Origin: Bacteroidales bacterium | GTDB lineage: Bacteria > Bacteroidota > Bacteroidia > Bacteroidales > Paludibacteraceae | Direction of reading: 5' to 3' | DNA length: 50,879 nucleotides | Assembly: GCA_012837935.1 (NCBI GenBank) | Contig: DUQG01000085.1 | Coordinates: 1 to 50,879 of the forward strand | Part shown: piece after piece, positions 42,262 to 50,879 of the stretch | How the letters are laid out: each line of letters begins with the position of its first letter | How positions within the stretch are numbered: the first letter of the stretch is position 1 | Made by a program: the position numbers and the translations under genes | Notes under the pieces: generated by a model | What the model was told of the DNA's origin: nothing | Databases searched by the model: none | What the model saw: only the letters and a program-made list of their open reading frames with translations

Positions 42262-43254
42262 ATGAAACAATTAATTCGAAACGTAAAAATTATAGGTACA
42301 GGCTCTTACGTGCCGGAAACAATATATACGAATGAGTATTTAGAAACCATCGTACCCACTAATTCGCAGTGGATATATGAAAATGTGGGTATTCGTGCGC
42401 GACATATAGCAGCACCTAATCAAGCCACAAGCGACTTGGCAACGGAAGCGGGTAGGAGGGCAATTGAAGATGCTGGCTTAGCACCAACTGACATCGATTT
42501 GATTATTGTAGCTACTGCCACGCCTGACCGCAAAGCACCATCAACAGCGGCGTTTGTTCAGCACAAACTGAAAGCAACTAATGCAGCTGCGTTTGACTTG
42601 GCAGCAGTTTGCAGTGGTTTTTTATTTGCTATGTCAGTGGCATCACAATATATCGCTGCGGGAGTTTATAATAATATATTAGTTATTGGTGCAGATACAT
42701 TTTCACGAATAACAGACTGGACACGCAGAGATGCTATTTTCTTTGGAGATGGGGCAGGAGCAGCAGTGTTGAGTTCGGCAAATGTTACCGAAGGCTTTTT
42801 GGCTTACAGACTTTATATAGACACCATCGAAAATATGCTCGGATTTACCGTTCCGGCAGGTGGTTCTGAAACTCCACTTACGGCTGATAACTTAAACGAA
42901 CAATATTTTCAGATGGACGGAAAAGCTGTTTTTAAATCAGCCACTACAGTACTTCCCAAAGCCATCAATCAAGTACTTACCGATACCGGATTGACCGTAA
43001 ATGATATTGACTTTATGATTCCGCACCAGCCGAGCATTCGTATTCTTCAAAAAACAGCAGAAATCATCGGACTTCCTTTTGAAAAAGTAATGACCAATAT
43101 GGATAAATACGCCAATACTACTGGAGGAACTATTCCTATTTTGCTGGACGAAACAAGACGTACAGGCAAGCTTAAAAAAGGCGATATTGTACTCTTTGCT
43201 GCTGTGGGAAGTGGTTGGACCTATGGTGCAGCACTTATAAAATGGGCATTATAA
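42262..43254 (+). CDS. 3-oxoacyl-ACP synthase III-like enzyme (FabH-like)
   Basis: A 330-residue KAS III thiolase-fold protein. The catalytic triad is visible: Cys117 in DLAAVCSGF, His255 in MIPHQPSIR, Asn285 in YANTTGG. The C-terminal GSGWTYGAALIKW is typical. Housekeeping FabH joins acetyl-CoA and malonyl-ACP. Its place inside a polysaccharide locus, with an SDR, an acyl carrier protein and LbH transferases, suggests a dedicated acyl-donor route. Confidence 0.9.
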   Translation: MKQLIRNVKIIGTGSYVPETIYTNEYLETIVPTNSQWIYENVGIRARHIAAPNQATSDLATEAGRRAIEDAGLAPTDIDLIIVATATPDRKAPSTAAFVQHKLKATNAAAFDLAAVCSGFLFAMSVASQYIAAGVYNNILVIGADTFSRITDWTRRDAIFFGDGAGAAVLSSANVTEGFLAYRLYIDTIENMLGFTVPAGGSETPLTADNLNEQYFQMDGKAVFKSATTVLPKAINQVLTDTGLTVNDIDFMIPHQPSIRILQKTAEIIGLPFEKVMTNMDKYANTTGGTIPILLDETRRTGKLKKGDIVLFAAVGSGWTYGAALIKWAL

Positions 43255-43301
43255 AACTAATAAATAAATCAATTCAAAGAAAACTAAGGTTTTTTGGGAA
43301 A

Positions 43302-44237
43302 ATGAACGAAAATAGCATGAAAAATATTTGCCTTCTTACCAACGATGTAGAAACGACTTCTATTGTCAATGGTGGATTACGCACCGAAACAGGAATTAAA
43401 GTTTGGAAAGAAGGCATGCCTCGATTGCTGGAACTTTACGCTAGATACGATGCGAAAGCTACTTTTTTCTTTATTGCCGATTTTGCCAAAGATTTTCCCG
43501 AAATAGTGAAAATGATACAGCCTTATGGGCACGAAGTAGCTTGCCACGGATACACTCACGACCATCGACAGGCTTTTGATGTAATGAGTTTAGAAGAGCA
43601 AGTCAAACATCTATCTGATGCGAAAAAGATTTTAGAGGATATTTCGGGGGAGGAAGTTATTTCTTTTCGTGCTCCGGCGCTTCGAGTAAATGAATTTACA
43701 CCACAGGCTTTAGTTGAAACTGGTTTCAAAATTGACAGTTCCGTAGCACCTCAACGGATTGATATGTTTATGTCGCTCGGTAGTAAAAAGAAACTAGCTT
43801 GGCTCAAAGCACCGCGCACACCCTATTTTGTTGATGATGAAAACTTAGCCAGAAGAGGCGACCTGCAATTATTAGAAGTACCTGTATCTTCTTTTGCTGT
43901 GCCTTATATTGGAACTTTTATGCGCATTGCACCCTCAATTAACGCATTGACAAGACGCCTACTTTACCTCGAAACAAGAAACACAGTTAAACCCATCAAC
44001 TTTCTAATTCATCCTAACGAGTTAATTGAAGAGGAAAATCTGCAATTAAAAACTGAAAGAAGAGCCGGAAACGTTGTTTCTTATCTCCTTTCAGATGTGC
44101 TTCGTCGTAGATTAAAACAAAAAAATCTCGGACTGAAAGCCCGAGACCTTTACGAAAAAGAAATTTTCTACTGGCGTCGAAAAAATTACAAATTTCAGAC
44201 AATGAAAGATTTGTTGACTAATCAGTCTATTTTGTAA
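43302..44237 (+). CDS. Polysaccharide deacetylase
   Basis: About 311 residues of the NodB-homology fold: LLTNDVETTS near the start (metal Asp), EVACHGYTHDHR (metal His-His), FRAPALRVNEFTPQALVETGF and FLIHPNEL near the C-terminus. It could de-N-acetylate a lipid-linked sugar. The start is uncertain: ATG 43242, 43302 and 43317 are in frame. 43242 would overlap the FabH-like gene. Last gene of the plus-strand locus; no clear terminator lies in the 44 nt to the convergent ppa gene. Confidence 0.82.
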   Translation: MNENSMKNICLLTNDVETTSIVNGGLRTETGIKVWKEGMPRLLELYARYDAKATFFFIADFAKDFPEIVKMIQPYGHEVACHGYTHDHRQAFDVMSLEEQVKHLSDAKKILEDISGEEVISFRAPALRVNEFTPQALVETGFKIDSSVAPQRIDMFMSLGSKKKLAWLKAPRTPYFVDDENLARRGDLQLLEVPVSSFAVPYIGTFMRIAPSINALTRRLLYLETRNTVKPINFLIHPNELIEEENLQLKTERRAGNVVSYLLSDVLRRRLKQKNLGLKARDLYEKEIFYWRRKNYKFQTMKDLLTNQSIL

Positions 44238-44281
44238 TTTTTCTTATTAAGGATACATTTATCTACTTCCATCGTTCTCTA

Positions 44282-44845
44282 TTACCCAAAGAAAAACTTA
44301 TGAAGCTGACCATAATGGTTTTTGTACATTTTATAAGCATCGTCAATAATTTGTAAAGCCGTTTCTTTGTCGAAGATTTTCTCAATTACTACTGTTTTGT
44401 TTTCCAATTTGGTGTAATCCTCAAAGAAACTCATTATTTCCGTTACCATATGTGGTGGAACATCTGAAATGTCGTTGTAGTGGGTTACGCTTGGGTCGCC
44501 TGCTGCCACAGCCACAATTTTATCATCCGCTTCGCCATTATCCAACATCCGCATCACACCAATCACCTTAGCATCAACAATGCAGAGAGGCACATATTCA
44601 GACTGCGAAACAATCAAAATATCCAGCGGGTCTTGGTCGTCGCAAAAAGTTTGTGGAATAAATCCATAATTGTGAGGATAATACATAGACGAATAAAGTA
44701 CACGGTCAAGACGAAGAAGTCCGCTATCTTTATCCAATTCGTATTTTGCTCTATTGCCTCTTGGAATTTCTACAATTCCTCTTACAACATCAGGTGTATC
44801 TGTTTGAGGTATTACTTGATGCCATGGGTTAAAATTGTTTCTCAT
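44282..44845 (-). CDS. ppa: Inorganic pyrophosphatase (family I)
   Basis: 187 residues. Hydrolyses pyrophosphate from nucleotide-sugar and other biosynthesis. Active-site marks: [30 protein letters not shown], and the acidic [11 protein letters not shown], then [13 protein letters not shown] start at ATG 44845 ([11 protein letters not shown]); the longer reading to 44896 adds unconserved residues. Downstream of the bcp gene with a 51-nt gap. Confidence 0.92.
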   Translation of the reverse strand: MRNNFNPWHQVIPQTDTPDVVRGIVEIPRGNRAKYELDKDSGLLRLDRVLYSSMYYPHNYGFIPQTFCDDQDPLDILIVSQSEYVPLCIVDAKVIGVMRMLDNGEADDKIVAVAAGDPSVTHYNDISDVPPHMVTEIMSFFEDYTKLENKTVVIEKIFDKETALQIIDDAYKMYKNHYGQLHKFFFG

Positions 44846-44896
44846 ATCTATTAAAACTTGAAAATAATATTTTGTTGTTAGTTGTTTTTGTTTCAA

Positions 44897-45355
44897 TCAA
44901 AGTGAAAGAATTTGCTTTCCGTGTTCTTTCGTTTTTATTTCTTTAGGAGAAAATATTCGCTCAATTACACCATTTTCATCTATCAGAAACGTAGTTCTAA
45001 ACATTCCCATATAGGTTCTACCGTACATTTTTTTCTCACCCCAAGTACCAAACTTTTCGGCAAGTAATTTATCCGTATCTGCAATTAAGTTAAATGGAAG
45101 TTCATGCTTTGCAATAAATTTTTGATGCGATGTGGCACTATCTACACTCACACCAAGCACTTCATAACCTTTTTCTCTCAGTTTTACATAATCATCACGC
45201 AAGCTACATGCTTGTGCTGTGCAACCCGGTGTGTTGTCTTTTGGATAAAAATAAAGTACTAATTTCTTTCCGGAAAAATCTGCCAATTTTATTTCATTAC
45301 CATTCTGATCAAACCCCAATATCTCTGGTGCTTTATCACCTGTTTTCAATGCCAT
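44897..45355 (-). CDS. bcp: Thioredoxin-dependent peroxiredoxin (Bcp/PrxQ)
   Basis: 152 residues. Reduces hydroperoxides. The peroxidatic Cys45 and resolving Cys50 are in NTPGCTAQACSLRD, followed by GVSVDSATSHQKF and a thioredoxin-fold end TTFLIDENGVIERIF. The start is set at MALKTGDKAPE. ATG 45364 is possible; the longer 45412 reading would begin upstream of a good -7 element (TAACTTTG at 45387-45380 on the minus strand). Probably co-transcribed with ppa. Confidence 0.9.
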   Translation of the reverse strand: MALKTGDKAPEILGFDQNGNEIKLADFSGKKLVLYFYPKDNTPGCTAQACSLRDDYVKLREKGYEVLGVSVDSATSHQKFIAKHELPFNLIADTDKLLAEKFGTWGEKKMYGRTYMGMFRTTFLIDENGVIERIFSPKEIKTKEHGKQILSL

Positions 45356-45428
45356 ACCTACCATTATTTTAATTTCTTTCAAAGTTAATATAAAATAGTC
45401 AAATAAAAGCATTTTTCATATTAAAAAT

Positions 45429-45680
45429 CATTGTTGACCGACTAAATAATTGTCCGTAGGACAAATCCATAAATAATCCGCCAAAGGACGGACAGGCTCC
45501 CCAGATTTATCTGGGGGATTAGGAAATATAACTTAAGTATTCCCCCAATTAAAATTGGGGGTTATGCAAAGGCAACTTCTACGAAGTTCAAAAAGCAACT
45601 ATACAAGTTGGCAAAACACTTCAAATGGCTTGTTATAAACGATTTGCATTACAAAAAAATATTTTAGTCGGTCAGTAGTG
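45429..45680. mobile_element. MITE-like element with inverted ends and 9-bp direct repeats
   Basis: The outer ends are imperfect inverted repeats sharing TGACCGACTAAA (45435-45446) and TTTAGTCGGTCA (45663-45674). Identical 9-bp ATTAAAAAT lies just outside each end (45420-45428 and 45681-45689), as expected of target-site duplication. Inside are strong dyads TTGTCC/GGACAA, CCCCAGAT/ATCTGGGG (45499-45516) and CCCCCAATT/AATTGGGGG (45542-45561) and no ORF. It could be a non-autonomous transposon or an IS remnant. The remaining gap to gdhA holds nothing recognised. Confidence 0.5.
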
Positions 45681-45794
45681 ATTAAAAATGTTGCACATTA
45701 TCTGTCCGACACTTTTAATCTATCATAAAGTCATAATGACTTCTTAGTAAACTGACTAATTCTCAGAAAACTATAATAAAAATGCTTGGTTTTT

Positions 45795-47132
45795 TTAGAG
45801 AATGCCTTGCGCCATCATCGCTCTGGCTACTTTCATAAAACCTGCTATATTAGCACCTTTCACATAGTTTACATATCCATCCGACTCTGTTCCATATTTC
45901 ACACAAGCTGCATGAATATCACCCATAATGCGATGTAATTTCTCATCCACTTCTTCACGTGTCCAGCTAAGACGCATAGAGTTTTGAGTCATTTCAAGTC
46001 CGGAAGTAGAAACACCACCTGCATTAGCCGCTTTACCCGGTGCGTATAGAATTTTATTTTTTAGGAAAATCTCTACTGCTTTAGGTGTGGAAGGCATATT
46101 GGCACCTTCTGACACCGCAAAACAACCATTATCAATAAGCATTTGTGCATCATCGCCGTTTAATTCGTTTTGTGTGGCAGAAGGTAAGGCAATGGTACAT
46201 TTTTCACCCCACGGACGACCGCCTTCTACATATTTGCAACCGTATTTTTCAGCATATTCGCGGATACGTCCACGATATACATTTTTTAATTCAAAGATAA
46301 AATCTAATTTCTCTCTGTCAATGCCGTCCGGATCATAAATATAACCGTCACTGTCAGACATGGTTACCACTTTACCACCCATTTCAAGGACTTTTTCGGC
46401 AGTATAGGTTGCCACATTTCCTGAGCCGGAAATAGCCACAACCTGACCTTCTAAGTCTGTTATTCCTCTGCTTTTCAGCATATTCAGCAAGAAATAGATA
46501 TTGCCGTATCCGGTAGCTTGTGGACGAATCAGTGAACCGCCAAATTCAAGACCTTTTCCGGTAAAAGTTCCGGTGTTTTCGCGAGCTAATTTTTTGTACA
46601 TTCCATACATATAAGCCACTTCGCGAGCACCCACACCTATATCACCTGCAGGCACATCGGTATCAGGACCAATATTTCGCCAAAGTTCTGTCATCAATGC
46701 TTGGCAAAAACGCATAATTTCGCCGTCTGATTTTCCTCTCGGGCTAAAATCAGAACCACCTTTAGCACCACCCATTGGCAAAGTAGTAAGTGCATTTTTG
46801 AAAGTCTGCTCGAAAGCTAAGAACTTCATAATAGAAAGAGAAACGGATGCGTGAAAACGCATTCCGCCTTTATAAGGACCTATGGCATTATTGTGCTGAA
46901 CGCGATAAGCCATATTGGTTTGTACGTTGCCCTTATCGTCAGTCCAAGTTACTCGAAACGTGAAAATACGATCAGGAATACATATTCTCTCTATCAGATT
47001 TTGCTTTTCAAACTCAGGATGAGCGTTGTACACATCTTCGATGGTTTCTAATACTTCTTGAACTGCTTGATGATACTCGGGTTCATTCGGGAACCGTCTT
47101 TTCAAATCATTTAAAACTGCTTCGGTTTTCAT
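45795..47132 (-). CDS. gdhA: NADP-type glutamate dehydrogenase
   Basis: 445 residues, hexameric short-form enzyme assimilating ammonia into glutamate. Marks: YRVQHNNAIGPYKGGMRFH, the catalytic Lys in LPMGGAKGGSDF, DTDVPAGDIGVGAREV, and the dinucleotide-binding VAISGSGNVATY. A good promoter is directly upstream. Length and motifs are normal. Confidence 0.95.
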   Translation of the reverse strand: MKTEAVLNDLKRRFPNEPEYHQAVQEVLETIEDVYNAHPEFEKQNLIERICIPDRIFTFRVTWTDDKGNVQTNMAYRVQHNNAIGPYKGGMRFHASVSLSIMKFLAFEQTFKNALTTLPMGGAKGGSDFSPRGKSDGEIMRFCQALMTELWRNIGPDTDVPAGDIGVGAREVAYMYGMYKKLARENTGTFTGKGLEFGGSLIRPQATGYGNIYFLLNMLKSRGITDLEGQVVAISGSGNVATYTAEKVLEMGGKVVTMSDSDGYIYDPDGIDREKLDFIFELKNVYRGRIREYAEKYGCKYVEGGRPWGEKCTIALPSATQNELNGDDAQMLIDNGCFAVSEGANMPSTPKAVEIFLKNKILYAPGKAANAGGVSTSGLEMTQNSMRLSWTREEVDEKLHRIMGDIHAACVKYGTESDGYVNYVKGANIAGFMKVARAMMAQGIL

Positions 47133-47174
47133 TGATTAAATATTTAAAAAATTTTGTTGTAAACAATTACGGCG

Positions 47175-47204
47175 CAAAATTACATAAATTTATTATTTTG
47201 CAAA
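47175..47204 (-). promoter_or_regulatory. Promoter of gdhA
   Basis: Minus strand TTTG (47204-47201), 18-nt spacer, TAATTTTG (47182-47175), about 43 nt before the gdhA ATG. Confidence 0.7.
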
Positions 47205-47332
47205 ATAAATTGACAAATTATTTTAATATTCTACAAAAAACTTACATATTTTACATAACGGTCGCATAAAAATAACTTTAAGACAATATTGAATTACACG
47301 ATAAATCTGTTGCGACATAAAAATAAATAACT

Positions 47333-47340
47333 TAAATTTG
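47333..47340 (+). promoter_or_regulatory. -7 element of tRNA-Ser
   Basis: TAAATTTG matches TAnnTTTG, 12 nt before the mature tRNA. A partial -33 (TTGC, 47310-47313) lies 19 nt upstream. Confidence 0.6.
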
Positions 47341-47352
47341 CAGTCTAAAATA

Positions 47353-47439
47353 GGAAATCTGCCGGAGTGGTCGAACGGGCCGCACTCGAAATGCGGTGTA
47401 CGGGTAACTGTACCGGGGGTTCGAATCCCTCGATTTCCG
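47353..47439 (+). tRNA. tRNA-Ser (CGA)
   Basis: Class II tRNA of 87 nt. Acceptor GGAAATC pairs with GATTTCC, anticodon stem CCGCA/TGCGG with loop CTCGAAA (anticodon CGA), long variable arm, T loop GGTTCGAATCC. CCA is not encoded. Confidence 0.94.
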
Positions 47440-47452
47440 CAAATAACCTATT

Positions 47453-47497
47453 AAAGTCCCGAAGCACAAACCAGTTTTGGGACTTTATTTTATTTTT
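47453..47497 (+). terminator. Terminator after tRNA-Ser
   Basis: AAAGTCCC (47453-47460) pairs with GGGACTTT (47479-47486), with partial inner pairing, followed by ATTTTATTTTT. The ATG of the next small gene is only 5 nt beyond, so that gene is read by leakage or an unseen promoter. Confidence 0.8.
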
Positions 47498-47501
47498 AAG
47501 C

Positions 47502-47705
47502 ATGTCTAAGAATAAACTTTGCCCACAATGTAAAATTCGTCGTTTTCAAGTGAAAAATGAAAAGGGTGAAACCATTGTTGTCGTAGTTGACAGGGACAAT
47601 AATATAATTCCTACCCATGAAGGAACTTTACTTGAAGGCTTTGATTTAGAAATATTGTATTGCCTCGGCTGTTCATGGAAGGGTGGAGTAGGGAAATTAG
47701 TCTGA
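47502..47705 (+). CDS. Small zinc-ribbon-like protein
   Basis: 67 residues with two CxxC pairs, CPQC (7-10) and CLGC near residue 54, which together can bind one zinc. Between them is VVVVDRDNNIIP. Conserved-looking but of unknown function. The start ATG 47502 is chosen; a longer reading would run through the tRNA gene. It lies directly behind the tRNA-Ser terminator. Confidence 0.75.
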   Translation: MSKNKLCPQCKIRRFQVKNEKGETIVVVVDRDNNIIPTHEGTLLEGFDLEILYCLGCSWKGGVGKLV

Positions 47706-47836
47706 TTTTATTTCAGTTTTACTAATTAATCTTAAAATTTTTTATTCTGATACGTAATTAGACTTACTTTGTTTGTATTATAATTTGGTAACGCTCTGTT
47801 GCCATACATTTAAATATTAAATCTAATTTGATTATC

Positions 47837-48796
47837 ATGCAAATTCCTTTCGAACCGCGTCCTGCCGGATGCACAGATGTTATGTGGCGCTACAGCCAAA
47901 ACCCCGTTATCGACCGTTATGCTATTCCATCGTCCAACAGCGTATTTAATAGTGCTGTTGTGCCGTTTGAAAATGGGTTTGCCGGAGTATTCCGTTGCGA
48001 TAATAAAGCCGTACAAATGAATATCTTTGCCGGATTTAGCAAAGACGGTATCAACTGGGACATCGAACACGAACCGATTAAATGGAAAGCCGGAAATACT
48101 GAAATGATTGAAAGTGAGTATAAATACGACCCACGTGTGGTGTGGATTGAAGACCGTTATTGGATTACCTGGTGCAACGGCTATCACGGACCAACAATCG
48201 GTATCGGTTATACTTTCGATTTCAAGGAGTTTTTCCAATGTGAAAACGCTTTCCTACCATTCAACAGAAACGGAGTTTTATTTCCCGAAAAAATCAACGG
48301 AAAATATGCCATGCTTAGCCGTCCGAGCGACAACGGACATACACCTTTCGGCGACATCTATATAAGTTACAGTCCGGATATGAAATATTGGGGTGAACAT
48401 CGCTGTGTGATGAAAGTAACACCGTTCCCGGAAAGTGCTTGGCAGTGCACTAAAATCGGTGCAGGTCCAATCCCAATCTTGACCGATGAAGGTTGGTTGA
48501 TGATTTATCACGGCGTAATTACCACTTGCAACGGTTTCCGTTATGCAATGGGAGCTGCATTACTGGATAAAAACAATCCTGAAAAAGTGCTTTATCGTAC
48601 TCGCGAATATTTACTAAGTCCAGCTGCACCTTACGAACTTGCAGGCGATGTGCCAAACGTGATTTTCCCATGTGCCGCCCTTACCGAAGATGATAAAATT
48701 GCAGTATATTACGGTGCTGCCGATACTGTTGTAGGTATGGCATTCGGTTATATTAGCGAGATAATTGATTTTATCAAAAAGCAAGATTACAGATAA
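47837..48796 (+). CDS. GH130 family mannoside phosphorylase or mannosidase
   Basis: 319 residues, five-bladed propeller family. Landmarks: [51 protein letters not shown] (catalytic Asp region near residue 100), KIGAGPIPI and YHGV, and the closing [14 protein letters not shown]130 enzymes cleave beta-mannosides, often Man-beta-1,4-GlcNAc by phosphorolysis. The GH92 alpha-mannosidase downstream fits a pathway for N-glycan-like mannosides. It lacks a signal peptide, so it acts in the cytosol. ATG 47837 is preferred over TTG 47828. Confidence 0.9.
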   Translation: MQIPFEPRPAGCTDVMWRYSQNPVIDRYAIPSSNSVFNSAVVPFENGFAGVFRCDNKAVQMNIFAGFSKDGINWDIEHEPIKWKAGNTEMIESEYKYDPRVVWIEDRYWITWCNGYHGPTIGIGYTFDFKEFFQCENAFLPFNRNGVLFPEKINGKYAMLSRPSDNGHTPFGDIYISYSPDMKYWGEHRCVMKVTPFPESAWQCTKIGAGPIPILTDEGWLMIYHGVITTCNGFRYAMGAALLDKNNPEKVLYRTREYLLSPAAPYELAGDVPNVIFPCAALTEDDKIAVYYGAADTVVGMAFGYISEIIDFIKKQDYR

Positions 48797-49144
48797 GGCA
48801 CGAACGGTGATTTTGATGATTGGTTTGAATTTAATGATATTTTCATGTTGAAGTTTTTGGGATATCGGATGTTTTGCCTAACACTAAATTTCTCTTAAAA
48901 GCATAGAAAACCATTAAGATTGTTTAAGAAGTTTAGATACATTAAGCCATGTTTAATAGAGTTTATATAGTTTAGTTGATTATGAGATTGATATATAAGC
49001 AGATAATAATCTAAGTTATATAATGTCTAATGAAAACATTAATTAAATCTTAATGCCTTAATGTTTTGAAAAACAAGTTATAGGTAAAGAATGCAATAAT
49101 CATAAATTTTTTATCAACCACATCATACATTAAACAATCTAATA
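48797..49144. other. AT-rich gap before the GH92 gene
   Basis: About 350 nt without a gene. It has scattered TTAA/TTTA-rich near-repeats (AATGCCTTAATG, TTAATTAAATC) but no hairpin terminator or full promoter that I can identify. Confidence 0.5.
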
Positions 49145-49180
49145 GTCTAACTGTCTAACTGTCTAACAGTCTAAAAGTCT
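49145..49180 (+). repeat. 8-nt GTCTAA tandem repeat before the GH92 start
   Basis: GTCTAACT twice, GTCTAACA, GTCTAAAA and a final GTCT in exact 8-nt register, ending 7 nt before ATG 49188. Same core as 42241-42259. Confidence 0.85.
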
Positions 49181-49187
49181 TATAATC

Positions 49188-50762
49188 ATGAAAAACTTCC
49201 TATTTATTCTTTCGTTTCTTTTTGCATCGCAATTTGCTTTTGCAGAAAAAGTAACCGATTACGTTAATCCGTTTATCGGGACAACAAATTACGGTACAAC
49301 CAATCCCGGTGCCATTGTGCCTCACGGTATGGTTACAGTTGCGCCTTTTAATGTGATGGGTTCTGAAATCAATAAATACGACAAAGACAGCCAATGGTTT
49401 TCTACCGGATTTGAATATACAAACAGCTACTTTACAGGCTTGTCGCACAATAGTTTAAGCGGTGTAGGATGTCCTGAATTGGGCAGCTTGCTGTTGATGC
49501 CTACCACAGGAAAACTGGAAGTGGATTACACCAAATATGGTAGCAAAGCAAGCAATTTGAAATCCGTTCCGGGAAAATTTTCCTGTCGGTTCGACAAATA
49601 TAATGTAACATCTGTAAGTTCTGCTACTGTTCGCACAGGAATTACAGAGTTTACATTTCCTGAAGGAGAAAGCAATATTCTGTTCAATCTCGGCGAAGGA
49701 CTTACCAACGAAAGCGGCTCCTACACACGATTTGTAAGCGACACGGAAATTGAAGGGATAAAGTTGCAGGGAACTTTCTGCTACAATCCGGAAGCTGTTT
49801 TCCCTGTTTATTTTGTGCTTCGAGTGAGCAAAGCACCCGAAACTTCCGGTTATTGGAAAAAACAACGCCCGATGACTGCCGAAGCTGCTTGGGACGCAAC
49901 AGCAGGAAAATATAAACTTTATGAAAGATACCGTCGTGATATTGCAGGTGATGATATAGGTGTGTATTTTAGATATAATACGGCGAAAAACGAAAAAATC
50001 ATCGTTAAAGTGGGAATTTCCTACGTGAGTATCGCGAATGCACGTGAAAATCTGGATAAAGAACAACCCGATTTCAATTTGGAAAGAACAGCTAAAAGCG
50101 CAAGTGAAGAGTGGGAAAAGAATCTTTCACGCGTAAAAGTGGAAGGTGGCACTTACGACCAAAAAGTGGTGTTCTACACGGCTCTTTATCACGCTCTTAT
50201 TCACCCGAATATCCTGAATGATGTAAACGGCGAATATCCGGCAATGGAAACAGGAATTACAATGAAAACAAATTCTACACGTTATACCGTTTTTTCACTT
50301 TGGGACACTTATCGTAATGTGCATCAATTGCTTACACTGCTTTATCCCGAAAAACAACTCGATATGGTTCGGACTATGGTTGATATGTACAAAGAGAGCG
50401 GCTGGCTGCCGAAATGGGAACTTTTCGGACGTGAAACGCTTACGATGGAAGGCGATCCGGCAATTCCGGTAATTGTGGACAGTTGGATGAAAGGTTTGCG
50501 CGATTTTGATGTAAATACGGCTTACGAAGCAATATATAAATCGGCTACAACATTACCCGGAAAAGACAATTTCTTACGTCCCGATAACGACGATTATTGG
50601 CAATTGGGTTATGTGCCACTTCGTGAAAAATACGACAACTCTGTTTCACACGCATTGGAGTATTACATTGCCGATAATGCATTGGCGAAATTTGCAAATG
50701 CGCTGGGCAAAAAAGAAGATGCTACTCGTTTCCACGCTCAATCATTGAATTACAAATACTAG
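49188..50762 (+). pseudogene. GH92 alpha-mannosidase, truncated at the C-terminus
   Basis: 524 codons. A cleavable signal peptide (KNFLFILSFLFASQFAFA) is followed by the N-terminal beta-sandwich (VNPFIGT, GAIVPHGMV, GFEYTNSYFTGLSHNSLSG) and the start of the (alpha/alpha)6 domain (SLWDTYRNVHQLLTLLYPE, GWLPKWELFGRET). Complete GH92 proteins are about 740-760 residues and carry the catalytic base acids in the last third. Here the frame ends at SLNYKY-stop and no GH92 sequence resumes in any frame to the window end. Probably inactive. The break may come from an insertion. Confidence 0.85.
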
Positions 50763-50879
50763 TGATGCATTAATTTTTTAAATTTCTTTATATAGTGCTG
50801 ATTTTCACTCAGCTACAGGCGTTCTTTGATTTTACGACTTGATTTGAAAATAGATAATTTTGCAGTTATTTAATAAAAT
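50763..50879. other. Non-coding DNA after the truncated GH92 gene
   Basis: AT-rich, not related to GH92 in any frame. It may be the end of an inserted element, but only one junction is visible and no terminal repeat can be defined. Confidence 0.4.

Noticed and set aside
44238-44281. Terminator for the glycan operon
   Set aside because: No stem with a T tract was found in the 44-nt convergent gap.
47367-47501. N-terminal extension of the zinc-ribbon protein
   Set aside because: The reading runs through the tRNA-Ser gene and its terminator; ATG 47502 is the sensible start.

Overview
The window looks like a chromosomal segment of a low-GC Bacteroidales bacterium (Bacteroidota). The reasons are: several promoters of the Bacteroidetes type (TTTG, 18-19 nt spacer, TAnnTTTG) and almost no Shine-Dalgarno sites; a DAHP synthase/chorismate mutase fusion in a Phe/Tyr operon; an MFS sugar porter next to a ROK glucokinase; and GH92 and GH130 glycan-degrading genes. 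Genus cannot be set from the sequence alone.

Region 1 (1-13042) is mostly housekeeping and mostly on the minus strand. It starts with an aromatic amino-acid operon (pheA, aminotransferase, DAHP synthase-chorismate mutase). A complete transcription attenuator precedes pheA: promoter, a 16-residue leader peptide with nine Phe/Tyr residues, and mutually exclusive antiterminator and terminator hairpins. Then come a sugar porter plus glucokinase on the plus strand, three tRNA genes (Gly-GCC, Leu-CAG, Leu-GAG), a YhcC-like radical SAM protein, a GxxExxY nuclease-fold protein bracketed by paired inverted repeats, an NlpE lipoprotein, a phosphohexomutase, a four-helix-bundle protein bracketed by short-period repeats, and a second MFS transporter.

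Region 2 (13105-44237) is a 31-kb plus-strand polysaccharide locus of the ABC-transporter type (Wzm permease, Wzt ATPase with a C-terminal carbohydrate-binding-like domain). It has about ten glycosyltransferases and many left-handed beta-helix acyltransferases. It also has a dTDP-3-amino-3,6-dideoxyhexose (Fuc3N/Qui3N) module with a double FdtA-like isomerase, UDP-GlcNAc 2-epimerase, polysaccharide deacetylases and a methyltransferase. Two acyl-donor branches stand out: an NRPS-like cassette (adenylation enzyme, GNAT, acyl carrier protein, LbH acyltransferase) and a FabH/SDR/LbH set that could make a hydroxyacyl group. Together they suggest a polymer whose amino sugars carry unusual acyl or aminoacyl groups. 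Three genes are frameshifted at 8-nt homopolymers and one intact acyltransferase holds a G9 tract, which suggests phase variation or homopolymer sequencing error. An AAA/DUF4143 ATPase with its own promoter and three 23-bp tandem repeats is inserted next to a broken glycosyltransferase.

Region 3 (44282-50879) holds inorganic pyrophosphatase, a Bcp peroxiredoxin, a MITE-like palindromic element, glutamate dehydrogenase, tRNA-Ser(CGA), a small zinc-ribbon protein, a GH130 mannoside phosphorylase or mannosidase, and a GH92 alpha-mannosidase cut off at about two thirds of its length.

A theme across the window is short-period (7-9 nt) imperfect repeats placed at gene boundaries, often ending just before a start codon. 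Several unrelated unit sequences occur, and two small genes (GxxExxY and four-helix-bundle) are bracketed by them.
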